Below are positions 1 to 5,298 of a stretch of 7,858 nt of DNA, piece after piece. Source of the stretch: Chloroflexia bacterium (GTDB lineage Bacteria > Chloroflexota > Chloroflexia > Thermomicrobiales > UBA6265); contig JACDBO010000139.1 in the NCBI GenBank assembly GCA_013694885.1, positions 1 to 7,858 on the forward strand. Direction: 5' to 3'. Position 1 is the first letter of the stretch. Each line of letters opens with the position of its first letter. The translations under genes were made by a program, and so were the position numbers. Under the pieces are notes generated by a model. That model had not been told where the DNA came from and ran no database searches. It worked only from the letters and a program-made list of their open reading frames with translations.

Positions 1-16
1 CCTATGCGCTACTCAT

Positions 17-54
17 GCCCCGGACTGCTCATCAGTTCGGGGCTGTTTCGTTTC
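17..54 (+). terminator. Probable intrinsic terminator of an upstream plus-strand gene
   Basis: A 10-bp stem (17-26 with 34-43, including one G-U pair) closes a 7-base loop and is followed by a T-rich run at 44-54. This is the layout of a Rho-independent terminator read on the plus strand. The gene it would end lies outside the window, since no stop codon or coding frame can be assigned in bases 1-16. The opposite strand has no T run after the stem, so plus-strand orientation is preferred. The U tract is interrupted by C and G, which lowers confidence. Confidence 0.55.
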
Positions 55-122
55 ATACTCAAGGAAGCGAGGCTCGAAAAAAAACGGTCAGCGGCACAGG
101 TGAACGCCGTCATCTTCAACCG

Positions 123-160
123 GCGGGAGGGTGGTAGTGTAGGATCCGCCACCTTCCCGC
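123..160 (-). terminator. Strong hairpin just downstream of the PLAT gene; possible terminator
   Basis: Bases 123-134 pair with 149-160 over 12 bp with a single G-U pair and a 14-base loop. The hairpin begins 14 bases after the stop codon of the minus-strand PLAT gene, the expected place for its transcription end or for an mRNA-stabilising structure. No T run follows immediately on the minus strand. An eight-T tract on that strand (84 to 77) comes only about 38 bases later, so this is not a classical intrinsic terminator. Confidence 0.45.
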
Positions 161-174
161 GTGTCGTTCGCTCC

Positions 175-606
175 TCAGTCTGAGTGCCTGGCGATATGAA
201 CCCACAGCCCAGACCTGGTCCCTAACCAGATGCCTCCCCTCTCATCGAAGGGGATCAGGTCTCCCGTATCCCATCGCGGGAAGAACGCCCCGTTGAAGGA
301 CACCTCGGCGCGCAGAAGCTTCCAGTTGTCGGTTCGGCTGGTCGGCTGGAAGCGGATGTAGACAGGAAAGCGATCAGCGTTTTCCAAGTGGAGTTGCGGG
401 ACGCGGGGGTCGTTGACCGAAGCGTTGTTGATATTCGCGCCGTCGCCAAAGACGTATTCCCGCGACGAGTCCCGCTCGTAGTCATCGGCCGAGGTGTCGG
501 CGCGAAACTCCCTACCGCAGACGCCGAGATAGACGTCACCGTCGGTCCCGGCGCCGTCCTTGTCGGCCGTCTGGATCTGAAGGGTGATTGTCTCGATGGC
601 TGTCAT
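175..606 (-). CDS. Stand-alone PLAT/LH2-like domain protein (143 aa)
   Basis: PLAT/LH2 domains are beta sandwiches that usually mediate lipid, membrane or protein contacts and are commonly attached to lipoxygenases and lipases. Here the domain is almost the whole protein. The N-terminal strand and loop read TITLQIQTADKDGAGTDGDV (residues 6-25), with the typical 'AGTDGDVYL' turn. They are followed by an acidic DDYERDSSREY stretch (41-51), a hydrophobic strand VYIRFQ (82-87) and the conserved tryptophan W95 in 'DNWKLLRAEV'. The C-terminal 30 residues are Trp/Gly-rich. No signal peptide or membrane segment is visible, so it is probably cytoplasmic. The open frame extends far upstream, but the ATG at 606 is preceded by GGAGG six bases away and begins the domain, so that start was chosen. 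The gene is divergent from the riboswitch-controlled transport operon. Its function and ligand are unknown; fold assignment is by motif only. Confidence 0.72.
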   Translation of the reverse strand: MTAIETITLQIQTADKDGAGTDGDVYLGVCGREFRADTSADDYERDSSREYVFGDGANINNASVNDPRVPQLHLENADRFPVYIRFQPTSRTDNWKLLRAEVSFNGAFFPRWDTGDLIPFDERGGIWLGTRSGLWVHIARHSD

Positions 607-674
607 TGGACGCCTCCAGGGGTGTAGGAAGAGTGTTGCAACGCGAGTGCTACCCGAAGATGACGGCGCCTCGC

Positions 675-680
675 ATTGTA
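675..680 (-). promoter_or_regulatory. Possible -10 box for the PLAT gene
   Basis: TACAAT on the minus strand lies about 70 bases upstream of the PLAT start codon and matches the sigma-70-type -10 consensus at five of six positions. No good -35 hexamer is seen 16-18 bases upstream, and there is no extended -10 TG, so the call is tentative. Confidence 0.25.
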
Positions 681-726
681 CCGGAACGGGCGGCGCGGCG
701 CATTCGTACGAAGACCAATCCTCCCT

Positions 727-739
727 TGTGACGCTCACA
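727..739. promoter_or_regulatory. Perfect 13-bp palindrome, candidate operator
   Basis: TGTGA-CGC-TCACA is a perfect inverted repeat in the divergent region between the PLAT gene and the thiamine operon. The half-sites resemble CRP/FNR-type half-sites, but the spacer is 3 rather than 6 bases, so it is not a standard CRP site. It lies upstream of the candidate plus-strand promoter and of the possible PLAT promoter. The regulator is unknown. Confidence 0.3.
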
Positions 740-803
740 GACGACCGAACGTCCCGCGTTACACGCTTCAGTGCGCTGGCGAGGCTTGGCGAAGCGCCAC
801 GCT

Positions 804-833
804 TTGTGCCGCCCGCGCTGCTCGTGGTAGCAT
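804..833 (+). promoter_or_regulatory. Candidate promoter of the TPP-riboswitch/ykoFEDC transcript
   Basis: TAGCAT at 828-833 is preceded by an extended -10 element (TGG, 825-827), and a poor -35-like TTGTGC lies at 804-809, 18 bases upstream. The predicted start near 840 would place the riboswitch aptamer at the very 5' end of the mRNA, as is usual. A short hairpin (777-799) lies just upstream of the -35. This is the best match in the region but remains a motif-level call. Confidence 0.4.
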
Positions 834-856
834 CGCCCCACAATCGAAGAGCACGC

Positions 857-950
857 CTACGGGAGCTCGGGTAGCCGGGCTGAGAGGGTGGCCAGTGAAC
901 GCCGCCGACCGTCGAACCTGATCGGGATAATGCCCGCGTTAGGGAAGATG
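857..950 (+). ncRNA. TPP (thiamine pyrophosphate) riboswitch aptamer
   Basis: The aptamer senses thiamine pyrophosphate. All the hallmark pieces appear in order. A P2/P3 helix at 864-870 pairs with 875-881 around a four-base loop and runs into the invariant CUGAGA at 880-885. A P4 helix pairs 887-892 with 901-906. The conserved ACCUGAUC lies at 916-923. The P5 hairpin pairs 923-926 with 933-936 around the GGAUAAUGCC core and is followed by GCGUUAGGGAAG at 936-947. The last block has one more U than the commonest form. I cannot identify a convincing P1 closing helix, so the outer limits are approximate. It precedes an intrinsic terminator and the ykoFEDC transport genes, which is the expected context. 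Confidence 0.95.
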
Positions 951-962
951 ATCTGCATGTCC

Positions 963-995
963 GCGCCGCTGGAGAACCAGTGGCGCTTTCTTTTT
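963..995 (+). terminator. Intrinsic terminator, expression platform of the TPP riboswitch
   Basis: A 10-bp, very GC-rich stem (963-972 with 977-986, one G-U pair) closes an AGAA tetraloop and is followed directly by a T tract (987-995, one C). It lies about 15 bases after the TPP aptamer and upstream of ykoF. The natural reading is transcription attenuation: with TPP bound the terminator forms and the operon is off. I could not assign a clear competing antiterminator helix. Only a 5-bp alternative between 892-896 and the 5' arm at 968-972 was seen. Confidence 0.88.
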
Positions 996-1161
996 GCCCC
1001 GGATGGTCAGCGGTCGACCTCGTGACGCGGTCGGCCGGCTCGACCGCCGGCTCCCCTCTCCGTTGAAGATTCCCGTTTGGCGCGCATCGAAACTCATTCG
1101 ACCGCACGACGATCAGGGCACTGACCGCCTCGGTCCGAGCGCGGTCTCGTGAAAGGTTCCC
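996..1161 (+). promoter_or_regulatory. Structured 5' leader between attenuator and ykoF
   Basis: These 166 bases separate the terminator from ykoF and contain no credible gene. They hold two perfect-arm hairpins. The first pairs 1027-1033 with 1041-1047 around a 7-base loop. The second pairs 1123-1132 with 1136-1146 (one bulged C), has a 3-base loop, and ends four bases before the GAAAGG ribosome-binding sequence at 1151-1156. The hexamer GCGGTC occurs at 1010, 1027 and 1141, and its complement GACCGC at 1042, 1100 and 1123, so alternative pairings are possible. A role in translation control or mRNA stability is inference. Confidence 0.4.
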
Positions 1162-1761
1162 GTGCCGATGATGGGACTACGTTTCTCGCTCTTTCCAATG
1201 CAAGACGAGTTCCTGCCGTTGATTCTGCACGCGGTCGACGGGCTGGATCAATTTGGCGTCGACGTCGACGTCGATGAAGTCTCGACGTGTCTGATCGGCG
1301 AGGAGCCAAACCTCTGGGAGGCCGTGCGCGTCGCGTTCGGCCGCGCCGTCACCGGTGGGGACCATGTCGTGCTCACCGCGACATTTTCCGCCGGATGTCC
1401 CGGCGAACCGGAAGGAGACGTGTGCGTACCACGCGCCTACGACGGACCGGTGGGTGGTGAGGAGGGATGGTCGGCCGAGGCGCTCGCCTTGCCAGCGCGT
1501 GTCTCCGCTCAGTTCGCGCTCTACCCGCTCGGCACGGATGACTACATGGCCGCCATCTACGGCGAGATCGACCGCGCCAGGCGAGCCGGAGTCGAGGTGA
1601 CTGGCCGCCACTTCTGCACGCATCTCAGTGGGAGCGGCGTGGCCGTGTTCGAACTTCTGCGGGCGGCATTCGCGGCCACACGGAGCAAAGCGGCGCACGT
1701 CGTGATGACGGCCACGATTTCGGCCAAGAGCCCGAGTCTGGCCCGCCAGGCGACGCAATGA
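1162..1761 (+). CDS. ykoF: YkoF-family thiamine/HMP-binding protein
   Basis: YkoF is a soluble protein of the HMP/thiamine uptake system. The Bacillus subtilis protein binds thiamine through two tandem ferredoxin-like (ACT-like) domains. This 199-residue protein matches the family length of about 200. The duplication is visible: GLRFSLFPMQDEF (residues 5-17) and AQFALYPLGTDDYM (116-129) open the two repeats, and HVVLTATFSAGCPG (68-81) and HVVMTATISAKSPS (179-192) close them. No signal peptide or membrane segment is seen. The GTG at 1162 has GAAAGG five bases upstream; the ATGs at 1168 and 1171 are alternatives that would shorten the protein by two or three residues. It is first in the operon behind a TPP riboswitch, and its stop overlaps a possible ykoE start by four bases (ATGA). 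A VDVDVD tract (33-38) from a GTCGAC-type hexamer repeat is a small local peculiarity. Confidence 0.9.
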   Translation: MPMMGLRFSLFPMQDEFLPLILHAVDGLDQFGVDVDVDEVSTCLIGEEPNLWEAVRVAFGRAVTGGDHVVLTATFSAGCPGEPEGDVCVPRAYDGPVGGEEGWSAEALALPARVSAQFALYPLGTDDYMAAIYGEIDRARRAGVEVTGRHFCTHLSGSGVAVFELLRAAFAATRSKAAHVVMTATISAKSPSLARQATQ

Positions 1762-1772
1762 GGGAGGCAGGC

Positions 1773-2369
1773 ATGGCGACCATGCGGGGAGCGGGACGGC
1801 GGACCTGGAGCACGCACGACATCGTCCTGGTGGCGGTGCTGGCGGTCGTCTTCGGGTTCCTGTACATGCAGTGGCTGCCGCTCTGGGTAGCGGCGCGAGC
1901 GCTGGGCGCGCAGATCGGGCAAGAGGCGCTGTTCGGATTCTGGCTGGCGGGGGGTGTCCTCGCCGCCTATGTCGTCCGGCGGCCAGGCGCGGCTCTGACC
2001 GGCGAGTTCCTGGCTGCCCTCGCCGAGGTGTTGTTTGGGGCGGTGGCGGGGACGCCGCTGCTTATCACTGGAGTGATGCAGGGCCTGGGGGCGGAGCTCG
2101 TCTTCGGCTCGCGGCGTTGGCGCGACTTCTCAGTGGGTACGGTGATGATCGCCGGCGGGGTCGCCGCGTTGGTGGCATTGCCGTGGAACTGGATTCGCCT
2201 CGGTTACTTCGAGCTTGATGCCGATTTCTTGCTGCTGCTCGGCACGGTACGGATGGTCAGCGGAGTGGTGCTGGGCGGGCTCTTCCCGAAGGTGCTGGGC
2301 GATGCGTTGGCCGACACCGGGGTGCTTTCCAGCTTCGCCATCGGGCGCGCCCGCCAGCGACCGGTGTAG
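1773..2369 (+). CDS. ykoE: YkoE, membrane substrate-binding (S) component of ECF transporter
   Basis: This is the predicted integral-membrane S component that captures HMP or thiamine for the ECF importer. It has 198 residues, mostly hydrophobic, with about five or six membrane spans starting at DIVLVAVLAVVFGFLY (16-31). Family blocks are recognisable: FGFWLAGGVLAAYVVRRPGAAL (54-75), GEFLAALAEVLFG (77-89, with acidic E78 and E85), QGLGAE (103-108), and the last helix block RMVSGVVLGGL followed by 'LADTGVL'. B. subtilis YkoE has about 199 residues and shares these blocks. The ATG at 1773 was chosen because GGGAGG lies five bases upstream. The ATG at 1758, overlapping the ykoF stop, would add five residues (MREAG) but has no clear ribosome-binding site. 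Whether the substrate is HMP or thiamine cannot be told from sequence. Confidence 0.92.
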   Translation: MATMRGAGRRTWSTHDIVLVAVLAVVFGFLYMQWLPLWVAARALGAQIGQEALFGFWLAGGVLAAYVVRRPGAALTGEFLAALAEVLFGAVAGTPLLITGVMQGLGAELVFGSRRWRDFSVGTVMIAGGVAALVALPWNWIRLGYFELDADFLLLLGTVRMVSGVVLGGLFPKVLGDALADTGVLSSFAIGRARQRPV

Positions 2370-2372
2370 GCA

Positions 2373-4127
2373 GTGCTGGCGATCCCCGCCATCCGGGCAT
2401 CACGCCTGTCAGTACGCTTTCTGACGCGACGTGTGGCGGCGCTCCGCGATGTGGACCTCACGGTCTATCCGGGGGAGCGCGTCCTGGTGGCCGGGGCGAG
2501 CGGCTCGGGCAAGAGCACCTTGGGTTTGTCCGTCACCGGCCTGATCCCGACCAGCGTCGATGCCGACATCGAAGGTTGGATTGAGGTGGCCGGCACGCCG
2601 ACGGTGGAGTACGCGCCAGGCGCCTTAGCCCGCCGCGTGGGTATCGTCTTTCAAGATCCCAGTAGTCAATTCACGATGCTTACGGTCGGCGATGAAGTGG
2701 CGTTCGGTTTGGAGAATATCGGCGTCGATCCATCGGCAATGCCAGAACGAGTGGCGGCCTCCCTCGCGGCGGTGGGGCTCTCCGACCGCGCGGACTGGCG
2801 GATCGACCGGCTGTCGGGCGGTCAGCAGCAACGAGTCGCGCTCGCGGCCACCCTCGCGATGCGACCAAACACGCTCGTGCTCGACGAGCCGACCGCCCAT
2901 CTCGATCCGCGCTCCGGCACTGAGCTCTACACCCACCTTCAGTCTGTCGCCACGGACACGGGTACGGCACTCCTGCTCGTCGAGCACGACACGGACAAGG
3001 TGGTGCCGAGCCTCGCGGAGCGTTGCCTGCTCCTCGGAAGTGACGGCCGTGTGGAACTCGACCGATCGGCCCGAAACCTGTTCGGAGACGTATCGTGTGC
3101 TCGCCACTGGTCTGATGCCGGTCTCCAGCTCCCGGCCGCCGCCGCTATTTACCTTGCGATTGACGCGGAGGATGCGGACATCTCGCTGGAGGGATCCGCC
3201 GCCGCGACCTGGATGGCCCGGAATCCAGCGGCCCAGCGCCGCCTCCGAACCGCTCGATGTGGGGACGCGAAAAGAGCTCCGGGAGACGTGGTGCTCGATG
3301 CGCGAGCGCTGTGGCGTCGCTTCTCGACACCGGCGGGGGATCACCAAGCGCTGAAGGGCGTAGACCTTGTCGCGCGGGAGGGCGAGCTCGTTGCCGTCGT
3401 CGGTCGCAACGGAAGCGGTAAGACGACCTTGCTTCGCGCACTCAGCGGTCTCATCCGGCTTGATCGCGGCGAGGTCCGCCTCGAGGGCCAACGTACTGTC
3501 GATCTTGGCCTGGACGCGACCGCGCGCTTGATAGCCCATGTTTTTCAGAATCCGGAGAGCGGGTTTGTCGCCGCGACGGTCAGGGATGAGATCGCCCACG
3601 GCCCACAGGCGATGCGGTGGAACCAAGCGGCACGAGATAAGTTCGTGACGGAGGCCCTGAAGCGGTTCGGACTCGAGGCCGTTGCCGCCGCGAACCCGTA
3701 CACGCTCAGTGGTGGTCAGAAGCGCCGCCTCAGCGTGGCCGCCGCGTTGGCGTATCGTCCGCGCGTCCTTCTCCTCGATGAGCCGACCTTTGGTCAGGAT
3801 CGCCAGTCGGCCGAGGCGCTGCTGAACGAGGTTGCTACGCTCCGCGAGGCGGGTGCCGCGGTCATCGCGGCGACGCATGATTCCCGGGTCATCGCCGAGG
3901 AAGCCGACCGCGTGGTGGCGCTGGTCGATGGCGCCGTGGCCTTCGAAGGATCGCCGGGCGACTTCTACGCCGACGAAGAACTGCTGGCGATCACCGGGCA
4001 GGAGGTGCCCGCTCTCCGGCGCATCCTGGTCGGGGCCCAGGCGTTGGGCGCCGACGTACCGATTGATGGCCGGTGGCGCATTCCGTTGGCGATGAGCGCT
4101 CTGGCCGACGACTGGCGCACTGGATGA
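2373..4127 (+). CDS. ykoD: YkoD, fused double ATP-binding subunit of ECF transporter
   Basis: Two complete ABC ATPase domains in one 584-residue chain power the importer from the cytoplasmic face. In the first, Walker A is GASGSGKST (41-49), the Q-loop glutamine Q94, the signature LSGGQ 147-151, Walker B LVLDEP 168-173 and the switch histidine H205. In the second, Walker A is GRNGSGKTT (344-352), Q392, LSGGQ 445-449, LLLDEP 466-471 and H502. All catalytic residues are present in both, so both sites should be able to hydrolyse ATP. 'FQDP' and 'FQNP' after the Q-loops, and the DEPTFGQD form in the second half, are typical of EcfA proteins. The chain is longer than I recall for B. subtilis YkoD (about 490), with a roughly 75-residue inter-domain linker and a C-terminal tail. 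The start is GTG, three bases after ykoE, with a weak ribosome site, suggesting translational coupling. Confidence 0.95.
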   Translation: MLAIPAIRASRLSVRFLTRRVAALRDVDLTVYPGERVLVAGASGSGKSTLGLSVTGLIPTSVDADIEGWIEVAGTPTVEYAPGALARRVGIVFQDPSSQFTMLTVGDEVAFGLENIGVDPSAMPERVAASLAAVGLSDRADWRIDRLSGGQQQRVALAATLAMRPNTLVLDEPTAHLDPRSGTELYTHLQSVATDTGTALLLVEHDTDKVVPSLAERCLLLGSDGRVELDRSARNLFGDVSCARHWSDAGLQLPAAAAIYLAIDAEDADISLEGSAAATWMARNPAAQRRLRTARCGDAKRAPGDVVLDARALWRRFSTPAGDHQALKGVDLVAREGELVAVVGRNGSGKTTLLRALSGLIRLDRGEVRLEGQRTVDLGLDATARLIAHVFQNPESGFVAATVRDEIAHGPQAMRWNQAARDKFVTEALKRFGLEAVAAANPYTLSGGQKRRLSVAAALAYRPRVLLLDEPTFGQDRQSAEALLNEVATLREAGAAVIAATHDSRVIAEEADRVVALVDGAVAFEGSPGDFYADEELLAITGQEVPALRRILVGAQALGADVPIDGRWRIPLAMSALADDWRTG

Positions 4128-4942
4128 ATGTCTTCGGCCAGTATGAGCGAGACTCCTGGTTACGGCGCCGAAACCCGACAGCGAAGCTCGTCGCGCACCT
4201 TATGCTGGCGCTCCTCCTGACAGTGGTCTTCGACCCGGTAACTCCTCTGGCGTTTCTGGCGGCGGCGGTACTGGTCGGCAAGGTTCTCGGCGACATTCCG
4301 CCGTGGCTCCTGCTGCGATCGCTGGCGCCCATCTGGTTGCTGGGATTGAGTCTGGTGGCAAGCAACGCGCTCTTTGCGCGTCAGGGAGCGGAAACCTCGG
4401 CGCATTGGAGTCTCGGTCCGGTGACGATGACCCTGGATGGCGCGCTGCTCGGGCTTTCGCTCGCCGAGCGAGGGGTGGCCATCGCGGGGTTCACCTTGCT
4501 CGTCGTGATGACGACCGGTCCCGAGGAACTCGTGCGAAGTCTCGTGCAGCAGGCGCATGCGCCTGCTCGCTTCGCGTATGCGATGCTGGCCGCCTACCGG
4601 ATGGTGCCGCTGCTTGCGGAGGAGTGGGAGACCATCCGGCTCGCACATCGGTTGCGCGGATATGGCCTCAACCACAGGTTCGGTGCCGTCGGTCGGGTGC
4701 GCGATCAGGCGGGGATGCTCCTGCCGCTGCTGACAAATGCAATCCGGCGAGCCGACCGTGTGGCATTGGCGATGGATTCGCGCGGGTTCGGCGCGTCTGA
4801 ACGACGCACGCACTATCGGAGGGTTCCCTTCGGTGCCGCGGACGTTTGGCTCGTCCTCGCGGCGGTGACCGGAGGGGTCGGACTGCTCCTCGTGAGTGCC
4901 GAGCTGGGGATATTGGAGACGTGGTCTGGCGGGTTTCCCTGA
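4124..4942 (+). CDS. ykoC: YkoC, EcfT/CbiQ-family transmembrane coupling subunit
   Basis: This is the T component that links the ATPase (YkoD) to the substrate-binding subunit (YkoE). The 272-residue protein opens with RRRNPTAKLVAHL (14-26), the 'NP..KL' motif that precedes the first membrane helix in CbiQ/EcfT proteins, followed by several hydrophobic spans. The two coupling-helix Arg-Gly motifs that dock onto the ATPases are visible as LRGYG (around R178-G179) and DSRGFG (around R220-G221), separated by the usual charged stretch. A last membrane helix ends the chain. The ATG at 4124 overlaps the ykoD stop as ATGA and was preferred over an in-frame GTG 17 codons upstream, which would lie well inside ykoD and add a hydrophilic tail. 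It is last in the operon. A short perfect inverted repeat (4931-4936 with 4945-4950) spans its stop codon but lacks a T tract. Confidence 0.92.
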   Translation: MNVFGQYERDSWLRRRNPTAKLVAHLMLALLLTVVFDPVTPLAFLAAAVLVGKVLGDIPPWLLLRSLAPIWLLGLSLVASNALFARQGAETSAHWSLGPVTMTLDGALLGLSLAERGVAIAGFTLLVVMTTGPEELVRSLVQQAHAPARFAYAMLAAYRMVPLLAEEWETIRLAHRLRGYGLNHRFGAVGRVRDQAGMLLPLLTNAIRRADRVALAMDSRGFGASERRTHYRRVPFGAADVWLVLAAVTGGVGLLLVSAELGILETWSGGFP

Positions 4943-5170
4943 GCAAACCCAAAACTGCTTGCGGCGGGGAGTGGAAAACAATACAGTCCCGATTGACTGA
5001 GCCGCCGCGAGCCACCTCGCCTGTCTCGGTCCCGAGTACGTCGCCCCGCAACGCGTACCCGTTTCCTCGCTGGCCCCTCGAACGACCCGGTCCCGGTCCA
5101 AACCCCGCAGCTCCGACCGCCGGTATCATTTTCAGGTGGTGAATCGCTCTGTCGCCCAGCCCCTCGGGAC

Positions 5171-5208
5171 TGTACGAACAAGATATACGTACATCATGAT
5201 CCTGTCAA
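5171..5208 (-). promoter_or_regulatory. Minus-strand sigma-70-type promoter with overlapping inverted repeat
   Basis: On the minus strand a perfect TTGACA -35 (5208 to 5203) is separated by 17 bases from TATCTT (5185 to 5180), a TATNNT-type -10. An inverted repeat TGTACG/CGTACA (5171-5176 and 5188-5193, 11-base spacer) overlaps the -10 and the expected start point, as an operator for a dimeric repressor would. This segment is also conspicuously AT-richer than its surroundings. Transcription would run leftward, antisense to ykoC; no recognisable gene follows. Confidence 0.6.
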
Positions 5209-5217
5209 GGGGGTGGG

Positions 5218-5277
5218 TTAAGCAATTTCGCGGACATCCAGGGGCGAGCCGCCGCCGCCCATGTCGCGTGGGGCCAT
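5218..5277 (-). CDS. Possible 19-residue mini-ORF
   Basis: An ATG at 5277 opens a 19-codon frame reading MAPRDMGGGGSPLDVREIA and ends with TAA. It begins 21 bases after the stop of the PLD-like gene in the same direction, with GGCGG eight bases upstream as a weak ribosome site. The frame ends ten bases before the -35 box of the minus-strand promoter. I recognise no family. It could be a chance frame or a remnant of a gene end. Confidence 0.15.
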   Translation of the reverse strand: MAPRDMGGGGSPLDVREIA

Positions 5278-5298
5278 GTTGAAGCCGCCCAGTCTCGC

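Larger units (their letters stand above)
4943..5298. other. Convergent intergenic region, no clear gene
   Basis: This stretch separates convergent ykoC and the PLD-like lipoprotein gene. I see no protein gene with a ribosome-binding site and family motifs, and no convincing intrinsic terminator for either neighbour. The hairpin around the ykoC stop and a 5-bp GC stem at 5242-5260 both lack T tracts. The right half holds a good minus-strand promoter with an inverted repeat and a 19-codon open frame, listed separately. Several long minus-strand open frames run from here across ykoC, but they look like GC-rich shadows. Confidence 0.6.

Noticed and set aside
607..1107. 167-residue N-terminal extension of the PLAT frame
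   Set aside because: It runs antisense through the riboswitch and terminator, is Ser/Arg-rich without motifs, and a good ribosome site precedes the ATG at 606.
1258..1275. GTCGAC hexamer repeat in ykoF
   Set aside because: It is a three-unit in-frame repeat encoding VDVDVD, too short to suggest more than local slippage.
2625..3878. Minus-strand open frame of 417 codons across ykoD
   Set aside because: It lies wholly inside the well-supported double ATPase gene, has an Arg/His/Gly-rich composition and no domain motifs: a GC-rich shadow frame.
4931..4950. 6-bp perfect inverted repeat spanning the ykoC stop codon
   Set aside because: No T run follows on either strand, so a terminator cannot be supported.
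5000..5020. T-box-like antiterminator sequence on the minus strand (resembling GGTGG-ACCGCG)
   Set aside because: It differs from the T-box core by a missing base and a substitution, no stem I or specifier loop is seen, and no aminoacylation gene follows.
4160..5181. Several minus-strand open frames reaching from the orphan promoter into ykoC
   Set aside because: They overlap ykoC, lack ribosome-binding sites at their starts and read as Arg/Pro-rich shadows, so I did not assign a gene to the promoter.
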